Shown: in pieces, positions 1-9,031 of the stretch
Layout of the letters: every line of letters starts with the position of its first letter
Position numbering within the stretch: the stretch's first letter is position 1
NCBI GenBank assembly: GCA_002918705.1
Contig: PQKR01000010.1
Span: forward strand, 62,001 to 126,000
From: Escherichia sp. ESNIH1
GTDB lineage: Bacteria > Pseudomonadota > Gammaproteobacteria > Enterobacterales > Enterobacteriaceae
Reading direction: 5' to 3'
Length of the DNA: 64,000 nucleotides
Made by a program: the position numbers and the translations under genes
Notes under the pieces: model-generated
What the model was told of the DNA's origin: nothing
Database searches by the model: none
Seen by the model: only the letters and a program-made list of their open reading frames with translations

Positions 1-84
1 GTGATTTTTGGTAACAATGACACAAACGTGACACAGGGAGGAAATCAGGCAGGCTTGAAGTAAGCTTAAGTGCTTGAATACTAA

Positions 85-161
85 TGGCACGCCCTACAGG
101 ATTCGAACCTGTGACCTACGGCTTAGAAGGCCGTTGCTCTATCCAGCTGAGCTAAGGGCGC
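85..161 (-). tRNA. argU: tRNA-Arg (anticodon UCU)
   Basis: The reverse complement starts GCGCCCTTAGCTCAG, has the T-loop GGTTCGAATCC and ends in an encoded CCA, giving 77 nt. The anticodon loop reads CTTCTAA, so the anticodon is TCT and the tRNA decodes AGA/AGG. It matches E. coli argU nearly base for base and lies beside folD. In other enterobacteria the argU 3' end is a phage attachment site (DLP12 in K-12). Only 84 bases lie beyond that end here and no integrase is visible, so occupancy cannot be judged. Confidence 0.97.
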
Positions 162-202
162 ATTGCGCGAGATGCTCCACCTAAACGGTGGAAACGCCTG
201 GG

Positions 203-230
203 ATTATACGGTCAACGCCCGGTGAGTCAA
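203..230 (-). promoter_or_regulatory. argU promoter
   Basis: On the minus strand TTGACT (225-230) is followed after 16 bp by a perfect TATAAT (203-208). Transcription would begin near 196, leaving a leader of about 35 nt before the tRNA. The leader contains a small hairpin, CCACC-gttta-GGTGG type. Confidence 0.75.
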
Positions 231-299
231 TGGCTTTGCGGTCAGATGCTGTTGAAATGAGCATCGAGCCGCACTTTAGGCCCCTCTCACGCATGAATA

Positions 300-315
300 A
301 TGCAAACGTTAACTG
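300..315 (+). promoter_or_regulatory. PurR-box-like sequence upstream of folD
   Basis: ATGCAAACGTTAACTG matches the PurR operator consensus (ANGCAANCGNTTNCNT) at all fixed positions except two near the 3' end. It lies 74 bp upstream of the folD start, where repression by PurR would link one-carbon folate supply to purine state. This is inference from the motif alone. Confidence 0.4.
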
Positions 316-388
316 ACAGCACGGCGCGCTTCTGACACACTATACACCATCCCCTCTACTTCAATTTACAGATGGAATCTTCTCTCTG

Positions 389-1255
389 ATGGTAGCAAAG
401 ATTATTGATGGTAAAACGATTGCGCAGCAGGTGCGCTCTGAGGTTGCGGAAAAAGTGAAAGCCCGCGTTGCGGCAGGATTACGCGCCCCCGGGCTGGCCG
501 TTGTGCTGGTCGGCAGCAACCCTGCATCGCAGATTTACGTTGGCAGCAAACGCAAAGCGTGTGAAGAGGTGGGCTTTATCTCCCGCTCGTACGATCTGCC
601 GGAAACCACCAGCGAAGCTGAACTGCTGACCCTGATCGACACACTCAACGCCGACCGTGAGATTGACGGCATTCTGGTACAGCTGCCGCTGCCGGCAGGT
701 ATCGATAACGTGAAGGTGCTGGAACGTATCGCGCCGGACAAAGACGTTGATGGCTTCCACCCCTACAACGTGGGCCGCCTGTGCCAGCGCGCGCCGCGCC
801 TGCGCCCCTGCACCCCGCGCGGGATCGTTACCCTGCTGGAGCGCTACAACATCGACACCTACGGGCTGAATGCCGTAGTGATCGGCGCATCTAACATCGT
901 GGGCCGCCCGATGAGCATGGAACTGCTGCTGGCAGGCTGCACCACCACCGTCACCCATCGCTTTACCAAAAACCTGCGCCAGCACGTAGAGAACGCCGAT
1001 CTGCTGATCGTCGCCGTGGGCAAGCCGGGCTTTATTCCTGGAGAGTGGATCAAAGAGGGGGCGATCGTTATTGACGTCGGCATCAACCGCCTCGAAAGCG
1101 GCAAAGTGGTCGGTGACGTGGTGTACGAAGACGCCGCCTCACGTGCCGCCTATATCACCCCCGTTCCGGGCGGCGTAGGCCCGATGACCGTCGCAACGCT
1201 GATTCAGAATACGTTGCAGGCGTGCGAAGAGTATCACGACGTAGAGGAAGCATAA
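389..1255 (+). CDS. folD: Bifunctional methylenetetrahydrofolate dehydrogenase/cyclohydrolase FolD
   Basis: FolD interconverts 5,10-methylene-THF and 10-formyl-THF in the cytoplasm, supplying formyl groups for purines and initiator tRNA. The 288-aa product equals the E. coli length. Catalytic residues Y50, K54, Q98 and D121 are all present, as is the NADP-site stretch [11 protein letters not shown] near 163. The ATG at 389 gives the start [14 protein letters not shown], aligned with the family. ybcJ starts one base after the stop, so the two form an operon. A PurR-like site lies upstream. Confidence 0.98.
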   Translation: MVAKIIDGKTIAQQVRSEVAEKVKARVAAGLRAPGLAVVLVGSNPASQIYVGSKRKACEEVGFISRSYDLPETTSEAELLTLIDTLNADREIDGILVQLPLPAGIDNVKVLERIAPDKDVDGFHPYNVGRLCQRAPRLRPCTPRGIVTLLERYNIDTYGLNAVVIGASNIVGRPMSMELLLAGCTTTVTHRFTKNLRQHVENADLLIVAVGKPGFIPGEWIKEGAIVIDVGINRLESGKVVGDVVYEDAASRAAYITPVPGGVGPMTVATLIQNTLQACEEYHDVEEA

Positions 1256-1256
1256 G

Positions 1257-1469
1257 ATGGCAACGTTCTCATTAGGTAAACATCCGCACGTTGAGCTGTG
1301 CGATCTGCTGAAGCTGGAAGGCTGGAGCGAAAGCGGCGCGCAGGCGAAAAATTTCATTGCCGATGGCCTGGTCAGCGTCGATGGCGTAGTGGAAACCCGC
1401 AAACGCTGCAAGATCGTGGCAGGACAAACGGTCACCTTTGATGGTCAAAGTATCACTGTAACTGATTAA
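1257..1469 (+). CDS. ybcJ: S4-domain RNA-binding protein YbcJ
   Basis: This 70-aa protein consists of a single S4-like RNA-binding fold, with the core VELCDLLKLEGW and the basic VETRKRCKI segment. YbcJ of E. coli has the same length and is about 80% similar by eye. Its cellular RNA target is not established; ribosome or rRNA association is the usual guess. It sits one base after folD and is presumably cotranscribed and translationally coupled. A hairpin follows it at 1479-1505. Confidence 0.93.
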   Translation: MATFSLGKHPHVELCDLLKLEGWSESGAQAKNFIADGLVSVDGVVETRKRCKIVAGQTVTFDGQSITVTD

Positions 1470-1478
1470 TCCCGCCTA

Positions 1479-1505
1479 AATGGCCCTTAATTCATAAGGG
1501 CCATT
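1479..1505 (+). terminator. Hairpin after folD-ybcJ
   Basis: A perfect 11-bp stem (1479-1489 with 1495-1505) encloses a 5-nt loop directly after ybcJ. No U-tract follows, so this may be a weak or Rho-assisted terminator, or an RNA-stabilising end. Confidence 0.5.
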
Positions 1506-1589
1506 GCTCGATCCACGTCAAAGAATAACAAATTCGTCTGGCTTCCCAGCAGATTTCTGTTGCGGCCCGCAATGGCTTAAATCACGATA

Positions 1590-1618
1590 AGTAAAACGTT
1601 CTACTAAAACGTTCTACT
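1590..1618 (+). promoter_or_regulatory. Two overlapping LacI/MalI-type operator dyads
   Basis: A 13-bp unit, TAAAACGTTCTAC, is repeated in tandem at 1592-1604 and 1605-1617. Each copy centres an imperfect dyad around the AACGTT core that LacI-family proteins recognise; the first is AGTAAAACGTTCTACT. It resembles the E. coli MalI site (GATAAAACGTTTTATC). The dyads are 62-90 bp upstream of the PTS permease, whose neighbour encodes a MalI-like regulator, so they are probably its operators. Confidence 0.6.
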
Positions 1619-1679
1619 TAACGAAGTCATTACAATAATAACGCCATCACCAGGGTTTCTATAATCGGGGGAAAACCGC

Positions 1680-3179
1680 ATGAGTCTGCTGTCGGGGTTC
1701 GTAAAATCGCTATCGAAGTTATCTATGATTGGCCGTGCGTTGATGCTGCCAATCTCACTGTTGCCTGCCGCCGGCCTGCTGCTGGCGTTTGGTGATAAGT
1801 TTCACCTGCCGCTGATGATGAACGCCGGTGGGGTTATCTTTGATAACCTGCCGCTGCTGTTTGCCATCGGCTCTGCGGTGGGGCTGGCCTCGGAATCCGG
1901 CATCGCCGCGCTCTCGGCGGCGGTCTCGGTATTTATTACCAATATGACCATCGGCACGGTGCTGTCGATTACTCCAGAGATGGCCTCCCAGGGCGGTAAA
2001 TACGCTATGGTGGTCGGTATCCCGACGCTGCAGATGGGCGTCTTTGGCGGCCTAATCTGTGGCATCCTGGCCGCGTGGTGCTATAACCGCTTCCATACCA
2101 TGCAGCTGCCGGAATTCCTCGGCTTCTTTTCCGGCAAACGCTTTGTCGCCATTGCTACCGCATTTCTGTCGTTCCTGCTCGGCCTGCTGCTGCCCTACGT
2201 CTGGCAGCATATCCAGGCGGGTATCGATGCGCTCTCGGTCGTGGTGAACGGTGATAACCAGGCCGCGTCGACCTTTATCTTTGGGCTGGTAGAACGTGCG
2301 CTGATCCCGCTCGGCCTGCACCACATCTGGTATCCGTCGTTCTGGTACTCGTTTGGCGACTACACCACTCAGGCGGGCCAGGTTATTCACGGCGACCAAA
2401 CTATCTGGTTCAAAATGCTGGAAGATGGCGTCAAGTCGTTCAGCAGCGACACCTACCAGAATGCCGGTAAGTTTATGCAGGGCGAGTTCCCACTGATGCT
2501 GTTTGCGCTGCCTGCCGCCTGTCTGGCGATGTATCATGAAGCGCATACCCGTAATAAAAAGATCGCCTCCGGTATTCTCTTCTCTGCCGCGCTGACCTGC
2601 TTCCTGACCGGGATCACCGAGCCGGTTGAGTTTACCTTTATCTTCGTTGCGCCGGTGCTCTACGTCTTCAACGCCATCATGGCCGGGCTGTCGTATATGT
2701 GCATGTACCTGCTCCATGCGCACATCGCGAAATCCTTCTCAGCGGGCCTGATCGACTACATCTCGTTCGGTATTCTGCCGTCGTTTAACGGCTACCAGAC
2801 CAACTTCCTGAACGCGATTATCGTCGGCATCCCGATGGGTCTGATCTACTACTTCACCTTCCGCTTTGTGATCCGCCGCTTCGACGTTAAGACGCCGGGC
2901 CGCACCGAAGTGACCGCTAACGTTAACGATAAAACCGATGACGAGCTGGCGACCGAAATCGTTGCCCTGCTGGGCGGTGCAAACAATATCAGCTCGGTAG
3001 GCTCGTGCATCACCCGCCTGCGTCTTGAAGTCGCGAAGAGCGAGCTGGTGGACAAAGACGGCCTGAACGGTGTCGGCGCGCGTGGCGTGGTGTTCGTTGG
3101 CGATAACGGCATCCAGGTGATTTTCGGCGCACGCGCGCAGTTTATTGCCCAGACCATGTCGGGCATGATCGGCAAGTAA
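1680..3179 (+). CDS. PTS sugar transporter EIICB, glucose/maltose type
   Basis: This 499-aa phosphotransferase permease imports and phosphorylates a hexose or glucoside. Residues 1-400 form the EIIC membrane domain: 'LMLPISLLPAAGLLLAFG' near the start, 'GLHHIWYPSFWY' and 'TGITEPVEFTFIFVAPVLY', the usual ITEPxEF sugar site. Residues about 420-499 are an EIIB domain with phospho-Cys C443 in SCITRLR. No EIIA domain is fused, so it must borrow EIIA-Glc (Crr). It is related to MalX/PtsG, but the substrate is unknown. A TATAAT lies at 1660-1665. K-12 has no such gene between ybcJ and cysS. Confidence 0.88.
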   Translation: MSLLSGFVKSLSKLSMIGRALMLPISLLPAAGLLLAFGDKFHLPLMMNAGGVIFDNLPLLFAIGSAVGLASESGIAALSAAVSVFITNMTIGTVLSITPEMASQGGKYAMVVGIPTLQMGVFGGLICGILAAWCYNRFHTMQLPEFLGFFSGKRFVAIATAFLSFLLGLLLPYVWQHIQAGIDALSVVVNGDNQAASTFIFGLVERALIPLGLHHIWYPSFWYSFGDYTTQAGQVIHGDQTIWFKMLEDGVKSFSSDTYQNAGKFMQGEFPLMLFALPAACLAMYHEAHTRNKKIASGILFSAALTCFLTGITEPVEFTFIFVAPVLYVFNAIMAGLSYMCMYLLHAHIAKSFSAGLIDYISFGILPSFNGYQTNFLNAIIVGIPMGLIYYFTFRFVIRRFDVKTPGRTEVTANVNDKTDDELATEIVALLGGANNISSVGSCITRLRLEVAKSELVDKDGLNGVGARGVVFVGDNGIQVIFGARAQFIAQTMSGMIGK

Positions 3180-3202
3180 CCTGAGGCTGTTAAGGTGATT
3201 AG

Positions 3203-3229
3203 GTCTCCTGTATCGTACAGGAGACTTTT
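3203..3229 (+). terminator. Rho-independent terminator after the PTS gene
   Basis: A perfect 10-bp stem, GTCTCCTGTA (3203-3212) with TACAGGAGAC (3216-3225), has a 3-nt loop and is followed by TTTT. It separates the permease from the downstream regulator, so the regulator may be expressed mainly by readthrough or from a promoter inside this short gap. Confidence 0.75.
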
Positions 3230-3268
3230 CATCGTTGACTGCATAGCCGTTAAGTTCAGGGAGTGGAT

Positions 3269-4285
3269 TTGAAGAAGGTCAGCATTATTGATGTCGCGAA
3301 GCTGGCGGGGGTCTCTGTCTCGACCGTTTCGCTGGTGCTTCGCCAGAAAGGGAAAATATCGACCGCCACGATTGAAAAGGTGCAGCAGGCGATCGACACG
3401 CTCGGCTACGTTCACAACGTGGCGGCAGCGAACCTCCGCGCCAACACCTCTAACCTGATTGGCCTGATCCTGCGCGACTTTAGCGACAGTTTTTCGGTGA
3501 AGGTGATGGCCAGCACCGTGCTGGAGCTGGAGAAGCAGGGCTACATGGTTTTTCTCAGCCAGCCTCTGAACGATAGCGACAGCCTTGAGCGCTGCCTGCT
3601 CTCGTTTAAACAGCAGGGCGTAGCAGGCGTGATCTATCTTGCCTCCGATGCCACCACCTCGCGTCTGCCGAAGCTTATCCGCACCTGTCCCCTGCCGCTG
3701 GTTGTGGTATCGCAATCGCTGCTGGAGGAGGAGTGCAACCTGGTGATGCGCGATAACCGCCAGGCCGCCAGCCTTGCCACCCGCTACCTGATCGAGCGCG
3801 GCCACCGCAGCATCGCCTACATCGGCGGTACGGAGAGTAGCCTGATCCGCCAGCAGCGGCTGGCCGGGTTTCGCAGCGCGCTGACCCAGTACGGACTGGT
3901 GACCCGGGAGGAGTCTACCCCGGCCTGCATGGAGGGGACCCACGCGGCGAGCCACGCGACCCGGCAGCTGCTGGAGAAGAACAACACCATCACCGCCCTG
4001 CTCTGCCACTCGCCTGATGCAATGATCGGCTCGCTCTCCGGCATTCATCAGGTAGGTCGTACGGTAGGAAAAGATGTGTTCCTGACACAGCAGGTGGCGC
4101 TGGTCGGTTTCGAGGATATGCTGCACGTGAACTTAACGTCGCCCTCGTTTACCTACGTATCGTCGGCAAGCGAAGAGACTGGACGCCAGGCAGCGTCGCT
4201 GATGATCCGCAAAATCAAAGAGCCGGATCTGCTGACTCAGCGCATCACCCTCTCGGGACAGCTGGTAACGCGCGAGTCGGCTTAA
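3269..4285 (+). CDS. LacI-family regulator, MalI-like
   Basis: The N-terminal helix-turn-helix reads VSIIDVAKLAGVSVSTVSLVLRQKGKIS, followed by a hinge and a periplasmic-binding-like effector domain; 338 aa. It resembles MalI over its length, and MalI controls a PTS permease (MalX) in E. coli, so it most likely represses the upstream EIICB gene through the 1590-1618 dyads. A GTG at 3263 is possible, but AGGGAG at 3258-3263 abuts it. The TTG at 3269 has proper spacing and is preferred. The inducer is probably the transported sugar or its phosphate. Confidence 0.85.
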   Translation: MKKVSIIDVAKLAGVSVSTVSLVLRQKGKISTATIEKVQQAIDTLGYVHNVAAANLRANTSNLIGLILRDFSDSFSVKVMASTVLELEKQGYMVFLSQPLNDSDSLERCLLSFKQQGVAGVIYLASDATTSRLPKLIRTCPLPLVVVSQSLLEEECNLVMRDNRQAASLATRYLIERGHRSIAYIGGTESSLIRQQRLAGFRSALTQYGLVTREESTPACMEGTHAASHATRQLLEKNNTITALLCHSPDAMIGSLSGIHQVGRTVGKDVFLTQQVALVGFEDMLHVNLTSPSFTYVSSASEETGRQAASLMIRKIKEPDLLTQRITLSGQLVTRESA

Positions 4286-4306
4286 GATAGAGGGATTGCA
4301 GACCCT

Positions 4307-4388
4307 GTAGGCCCGGTAAGCGCAGCGCCACCGGGCGTTGATCTGTTGGCTCTGTCATGCCGGGTGGCGCTTCGCTTACCCGGCCTAC
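4307..4388. repeat. REP/BIME-type repeat pair
   Basis: Two inverted REP-like units, 4307-4336 and 4359-4388, share the GTAGGCCCGGTAAGCG / CGCTTACCCGGCCTAC ends and GC-rich palindromic cores. They lie between the convergent 3' ends of the LacI-type gene and cysS, the normal location for such elements, and probably act as transcript-end structures. Confidence 0.8.
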
Positions 4389-4401
4389 AAAACCCGTCGT
4401 C

Positions 4402-5787
4402 TTACTTACGACGCCAGGTGGTTCCCTGCGGGCCATCTTCCAGCACGATCCCCATCTCGTTCAGACGGTCACGCGCCGCATCCGCCGCTGCCCACTCTTT
4501 AGCTTTACGCGCGTCCAGACGCTGCTGGATCAGGGCTTCGATCTCCGCTACCTCACCATCATCCGCCTGGGCTCCGCTCTGCAGGAAGGCTTCCGGATCC
4601 TGCTCCAGCAGACCGAGCACGGCAGCCAGCTTGCGCAGATGAGATGCCAGCGCGTTCGCCGCCTGCATGTCTTCGCTCTTCAGACGGTTAACGTCGCGGG
4701 CCATATCAAACAGCACCGAGTAGGCTTCCGGGGTGTTGAAGTCGTCGTCCATCGCCTCGATAAAGCGCGTTTCGAAGGCCTCGCCGCCCGCTGCCGCAAC
4801 AGATGTGTCGGTACCGCGTAATGCGGTGTAGAGACGCTCCAGCGCCGAGCGCGCCTGCTTGAGGTTCTCTTCGCTATAGTTAAGCTGGCTGCGGTAGTGA
4901 CCGGACATCAGGAAGTAACGGATGGTCTCCGCATCGTAATACTTCAGCACGTCGCGCACGGTAAAGAAGTTGCCCAGCGACTTGGACATTTTCTCGCGGT
5001 CAACCATCACCATGCCGGAGTGCATCCAGTAGTTCACGTACTCGCCGTCATGGGCGCAGGTAGACTGGGCGATTTCGTTTTCATGGTGCGGGAACATCAG
5101 GTCCGATCCGCCGCCGTGAATGTCGAAATGGTGGCCCAGCTGCTTGCAGTTCATCGCCGAGCACTCAATGTGCCAGCCCGGACGCCCTTCGCCCCACGGT
5201 GACGGCCAGCTCGGCTCGCCCGGCTTGGACATCTTCCACAGCACAAAATCCATCGGGTTGCGTTTGATCTCAGCGACTTCGACGCGCGCCCCGGCCTGCA
5301 GCTGCTCCAGATCCTGGCGCGACAGCTTGCCGTAGTTGGGATCGGTCGGCACGGAGAACATCACGTCACCGTTGTCAGCCACGTAGGCATGGCCGCGCGC
5401 GATCAGGCGCTCGGTGATCTCGATGATTTCGTGAATATGGTGGGTGGCGCGCGGCTCGCTGTCCGGACGCAGGATGTTCAGGGCGTCAAAGTCAGCGTGC
5501 ATCTCGCCAATCATGCGATCCACCAGCGCAACAAAGCTTTCGCCGTTTTCATTAGCACGTTTGATGATCTTGTCGTCGATATCGGTGATGTTACGCACGT
5601 ACTTCAGCTCATAACCGAGGAAACGCAGGTAGCGTGACACCACGTCAAAAGAGACGAAGGTGCGGCCGTGGCCGATATGGCAGAGATCGTAAACGGTGAT
5701 ACCACACACGTACATGCCCACTTTCCCGGCATGAATAGGTTTGAATTCCTCTTTTTGGCGCGTCAGCGTATTAAAAATTTTTAGCAT
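4402..5787 (-). CDS. cysS: Cysteinyl-tRNA synthetase
   Basis: CysS charges tRNA-Cys with cysteine. The start at 5787 gives [15 protein letters not shown] and 461 aa, equal to E. coli; an upstream in-frame extension is not used. Class I motifs are HIGH at 37-40 (CHIGHGRT) and KMSKS at about 266-270. The zinc ligand C28 lies in [10 protein letters not shown], with the others in 'HIECSAMN' and 'HHENEIAQ'. It is transcribed divergently from ppiB, with 173 bp between the starts. Confidence 0.98.
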   Translation of the reverse strand: MLKIFNTLTRQKEEFKPIHAGKVGMYVCGITVYDLCHIGHGRTFVSFDVVSRYLRFLGYELKYVRNITDIDDKIIKRANENGESFVALVDRMIGEMHADFDALNILRPDSEPRATHHIHEIIEITERLIARGHAYVADNGDVMFSVPTDPNYGKLSRQDLEQLQAGARVEVAEIKRNPMDFVLWKMSKPGEPSWPSPWGEGRPGWHIECSAMNCKQLGHHFDIHGGGSDLMFPHHENEIAQSTCAHDGEYVNYWMHSGMVMVDREKMSKSLGNFFTVRDVLKYYDAETIRYFLMSGHYRSQLNYSEENLKQARSALERLYTALRGTDTSVAAAGGEAFETRFIEAMDDDFNTPEAYSVLFDMARDVNRLKSEDMQAANALASHLRKLAAVLGLLEQDPEAFLQSGAQADDGEVAEIEALIQQRLDARKAKEWAAADAARDRLNEMGIVLEDGPQGTTWRRK

Positions 5788-5960
5788 CAAAGATTCCGTT
5801 AAGACGTGTGTGGAGAATGAACTCAGTATGATACCCATAATTGATAACCGAAGCAGCACCCTTTGCAAGGTGATCGAACCTTGCGGTTATGCTATAACAG
5901 GCGACTATACGTGACCCACAGCTGGGTCGATGCTCTACACTACCGGAACAGGATGCAAAA

Positions 5961-6455
5961 ATGGTTACTTTCCACACTAATCACGGCGATATCGTAATCA
6001 AAACTTTCGATGACAAAGCGCCTGAAACTGTTAAGAACTTCCTGGACTACTGCCGCGAAGGTTTCTACAACAACACCATTTTCCACCGTGTTATCAATGG
6101 CTTTATGATCCAGGGCGGCGGTTTTGAGCCGGGCATGAATCAGAAAGCGACCAAAGACGCGATCAAAAACGAAGCGAACAACGGCCTGAAAAACACCCGT
6201 GGCACGCTGGCGATGGCCCGTACTCAGGCTCCGCACTCTGCAACCGCCCAGTTCTTTATTAACGTAGCAGACAACGACTTCCTGAACTTCAGCGGTGAAA
6301 ACATGCAGGGCTGGGGCTACTGCGTATTCGCCGAAGTGGTTGAAGGCATGGACGTAGTCGACAAAATCAAAGCGGTCTCTACCGGTCGCAGCGGCATGCA
6401 CCAGGACGTTCCTAAAGAAGACGTGATCATCGAAAACGTAACCGTCAGCGAGTAA
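5961..6455 (+). CDS. ppiB: Cytoplasmic peptidyl-prolyl cis-trans isomerase B
   Basis: PpiB is a cyclophilin that accelerates proline isomerisation during folding. The 164 aa are a complete single domain, with the active-site stretch [13 protein letters not shown] (catalytic Arg, Phe, Met, Gln) and [14 protein letters not shown]. No signal peptide is present, which separates it from periplasmic PpiA. The lpxH GTG start follows two bases after the stop, so the genes are cotranscribed, as in E. coli. Confidence 0.97.
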   Translation: MVTFHTNHGDIVIKTFDDKAPETVKNFLDYCREGFYNNTIFHRVINGFMIQGGGFEPGMNQKATKDAIKNEANNGLKNTRGTLAMARTQAPHSATAQFFINVADNDFLNFSGENMQGWGYCVFAEVVEGMDVVDKIKAVSTGRSGMHQDVPKEDVIIENVTVSE

Positions 6456-6457
6456 TC

Positions 6458-7180
6458 GTGGCGACGCTTTTCATCGCAGATCTGCATCTCTCTACAGAAG
6501 AACCGGCGATCACCGCCGGTTTTCTGCGTTTTCTGGCCGGTACGGCGCGTGACGCCGATGCCCTCTATATTCTTGGCGATCTCTTTGAAGCCTGGATTGG
6601 CGACGACGATCCCAATCCCCTGCATCAGCAGATCGCGGCCGCACTGAAGGCGCTGAGCGACAGCGGCGTGCCCTGCTACTTTATCCACGGCAATCGTGAC
6701 TTCCTGCTGGGCCAGCGCTTCGCTCGTGAGAGCGGCATGACGCTGCTGCCGGAAGAGGTAGTGCTCGACCTCTACGGTCGCCGGGTGCTGATTATGCATG
6801 GCGATACCCTCTGCACCGACGACGCGGGCTATCAGGCGTTTCGCGCTAAGGTTCACCAGCCCTGGCTGCAAAAACTGTTTCTTGCCCTACCGCTGTTTAT
6901 TCGTCATAGGGTGGCGGCGAAGATGCGCGCCGACAGCAAAGCGGCCAACAGCAGTAAGTCTCTCACCATTATGGATGTGAACCCGCAGGCTGTAAGCCAT
7001 GCGCTGGAACGCCATAAGGTACAGTGGCTTATCCACGGCCATACCCACCGCCCGGCCGTGCACGAGATGACCGCCAACGGCGAACCGGCGTTTCGCTGCG
7101 TGCTGGGCGCCTGGCATAGCGAAGGTTCAATGGTAAAAGTCTCCCCACAGCAGGTCGAACTTATCGCTTTTCCGTTTTAA
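6458..7180 (+). CDS. lpxH: UDP-2,3-diacylglucosamine pyrophosphatase LpxH
   Basis: LpxH hydrolyses UDP-2,3-diacylglucosamine to lipid X and UMP, the fourth step of lipid A synthesis, at the inner face of the membrane. It is a calcineurin-like phosphoesterase with metal ligands in FIADLHLS (D8, H10), [11 protein letters not shown] (D41), HGNRDF (N79), MHGDTLC (H114) and HGHTHRP (H195/H197). Length is 240 aa. The GTG start at 6458 is shared with E. coli and is coupled to ppiB. Confidence 0.97.
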   Translation: MATLFIADLHLSTEEPAITAGFLRFLAGTARDADALYILGDLFEAWIGDDDPNPLHQQIAAALKALSDSGVPCYFIHGNRDFLLGQRFARESGMTLLPEEVVLDLYGRRVLIMHGDTLCTDDAGYQAFRAKVHQPWLQKLFLALPLFIRHRVAAKMRADSKAANSSKSLTIMDVNPQAVSHALERHKVQWLIHGHTHRPAVHEMTANGEPAFRCVLGAWHSEGSMVKVSPQQVELIAFPF

Positions 7181-7210
7181 TAACTTAACAATTTGCCCGC
7201 AAGGTTAGCC

Positions 7211-7226
7211 GCGCAACCGTTTTCCT
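7211..7226 (+). promoter_or_regulatory. PurR operator of purEK
   Basis: GCGCAACCGTTTTCCT matches the PurR consensus (ANGCAANCGNTTNCNT) at every fixed position except the first. It overlaps a plausible -35 region, with TATTCT at 7243-7248 as -10. PurR with hypoxanthine or guanine would repress purEK here, as in E. coli. Confidence 0.8.
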
Positions 7227-7298
7227 TGCGGGATTTCCATGCTATTCTCTGTGCCCTGTTACGCGTTATGCCGCACACCCACAGGAGTTTTTAGACGC

Positions 7299-7808
7299 AT
7301 GTCTTCGAGCAATAATCCGGTACGTATCGCCATCGTGATGGGGTCCAAAAGCGACTGGGCAACCATGCAGTTCGCCGCTGAAGTCCTCGATATCCTGAAC
7401 GTTCCCCACCATGTTGAAGTCGTTTCTGCCCACCGCACGCCGGATAAACTGTTTAGCTTCGCCGAAGGCGCAGAGCAGAATGGCTATCAGGTGATTATTG
7501 CGGGTGCAGGCGGCGCGGCGCATCTGCCGGGCATGATCGCCGCCAAAACGCTGGTGCCGGTGCTGGGCGTGCCGGTACAGAGCGCAGCGCTGAGCGGCGT
7601 TGACAGCCTCTACTCCATCGTTCAGATGCCGCGCGGTATTCCAGTGGGCACGCTGGCGATTGGTAAAGCCGGCGCCGCCAACGCGGCATTACTGGCAGCG
7701 CAGATCCTTGCTACCCACGACCGTGACCTGCATCAGCGTATGGTGGAGTGGCGTAACGCCCAGACCGACGAGGTGCTGGATAACCCGGACCCGCGAGGTG
7801 CGGCATGA
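7299..7808 (+). CDS. purE: N5-carboxyaminoimidazole ribonucleotide mutase
   Basis: PurE converts N5-CAIR to CAIR in de novo purine synthesis. The ATG at 7299 ([16 protein letters not shown]) gives 169 aa, the E. coli length. An in-frame ATG at 7239 lies inside the promoter region and is rejected. Signature residues are GSKSDW (15-20), SAHRTPD with catalytic H45, and [11 protein letters not shown]. It forms an octamer in known structures. Its stop overlaps the purK start by 4 bases, so the pair is translationally coupled. Confidence 0.97.
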   Translation: MSSSNNPVRIAIVMGSKSDWATMQFAAEVLDILNVPHHVEVVSAHRTPDKLFSFAEGAEQNGYQVIIAGAGGAAHLPGMIAAKTLVPVLGVPVQSAALSGVDSLYSIVQMPRGIPVGTLAIGKAGAANAALLAAQILATHDRDLHQRMVEWRNAQTDEVLDNPDPRGAA

Positions 7809-8872
7809 AGCAGGTATGCGTCCTCGGCAACGGCCAGCTGGGCCGGATGCTGCGCCAGGCCGGTGAGCCGCTGGGCATCGCCGTCTGGCCGGTGGGGCTG
7901 GATGCCGAGCCGGAAGCTGTGCCTTTTGCGCAGAGCGTGATCACCGCTGAGATCGAGCGCTGGCCGGAAACGGCGTTGACCCGCGAGCTGGCACGCCATC
8001 CGGCATTTGTTAACCGCGACGTTTTTCCCATTATTGCCGACCGTCTGACCCAGAAGCAGCTCTTTGACCGTCTCTCTCTGGCGACTGCGCCGTGGCAGCT
8101 GCTGTCGAGCGCCGAAGAGTGGCCCGAGGTGTTTAATGCCCTTGGCGAGCTGGCGATCGTTAAGCGCCGGGTGGGTGGCTACGACGGCCGCGGCCAGTGG
8201 CGTCTGCGCGCCAGTGAGATCGATACGCTGCCTGAAGAGTGTTACGGGGAGTGTATCGTCGAGCAGGGCATTAACTTCTCCGGTGAAGTGTCGCTGGTGG
8301 GCGCGCGCGGGCATGACGGCAGCACCGTGTTCTATCCCCTGACCCATAACCTGCATCAGGACGGCATTCTGCGCACCAGCGTGGCTTTCCCGCTGGCTGA
8401 CGCTGAGCAGCAGGCGCAGGCCGAAGCGATGCTGGGGGCAATCATGAGCGAGTTGGGCTACGTCGGCGTGATGGCGATGGAGTGTTTTGTAACCCCTGGC
8501 GGGCTGCTGATTAACGAGCTGGCTCCACGGGTGCACAACAGCGGCCACTGGACGCAAAACGGCGCGTCGATCAGCCAGTTTGAGCTGCACCTGCGCGCCA
8601 TCACCGGCCTGCCGCTGCCGAATCCGGTGGTCAACGCCCCGTCGGTGATGATCAACCTAATCGGCAGCGACCTGAACTACGACTGGCTGAAGCTGCCGCT
8701 GGTGCATCTGCACTGGTACGATAAAGAGGTGCGCGCCGGCCGCAAGGTGGGACATCTAAACCTCAACGACAGCGATATCGATCGCCTGAGCGCGACTCTG
8801 GAAGCGATCGTGCCGCTATTACCACCTGAGTATGCCAGCGGTATCGCATGGGCGTGCGCTAAGCTCGGTTAA
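7805..8872 (+). CDS. purK: 5-(carboxyamino)imidazole ribonucleotide synthase
   Basis: PurK uses ATP and bicarbonate to make N5-CAIR, the PurE substrate. The 355 aa equal the E. coli length. The N-terminal GNGQLGRML loop, the ATP-grasp glycine loop GGYDGRGQW near 125 and the metal and substrate segment [15 protein letters not shown] are intact. It overlaps purE by ATGA and shares its PurR-controlled promoter. A long hairpin follows at 8899-8925. Confidence 0.97.
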   Translation: MKQVCVLGNGQLGRMLRQAGEPLGIAVWPVGLDAEPEAVPFAQSVITAEIERWPETALTRELARHPAFVNRDVFPIIADRLTQKQLFDRLSLATAPWQLLSSAEEWPEVFNALGELAIVKRRVGGYDGRGQWRLRASEIDTLPEECYGECIVEQGINFSGEVSLVGARGHDGSTVFYPLTHNLHQDGILRTSVAFPLADAEQQAQAEAMLGAIMSELGYVGVMAMECFVTPGGLLINELAPRVHNSGHWTQNGASISQFELHLRAITGLPLPNPVVNAPSVMINLIGSDLNYDWLKLPLVHLHWYDKEVRAGRKVGHLNLNDSDIDRLSATLEAIVPLLPPEYASGIAWACAKLG

Positions 8873-8898
8873 GCGTTTCCGCCTTGTTTGTCATGTAA

Positions 8899-8925
8899 AC
8901 CGGGTATGCACAAGTGCAACCCGGT
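8899..8925 (+). terminator. Hairpin after purEK
   Basis: ACCGGGT (8899-8905) pairs with ACCCGGT (8919-8925), and TGCAC with GTGCA inside, forming a long stem with a tiny loop. The following sequence is pyrimidine-rich (CCTCTCCCCCT) but lacks a U-run. The remaining gap to 9031 should hold the selU promoter; no clear consensus boxes were found. Confidence 0.45.
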
Positions 8926-9031
8926 AGTCCCTCTCCCCCTATCATTTTTTTGCCCCCATCGCACCAATGGACGCGTAAAATAGCGCGATCTAATGTACAA
9001 CGTCGCCCTTTGATATGCAGAAGGAAGTCCT

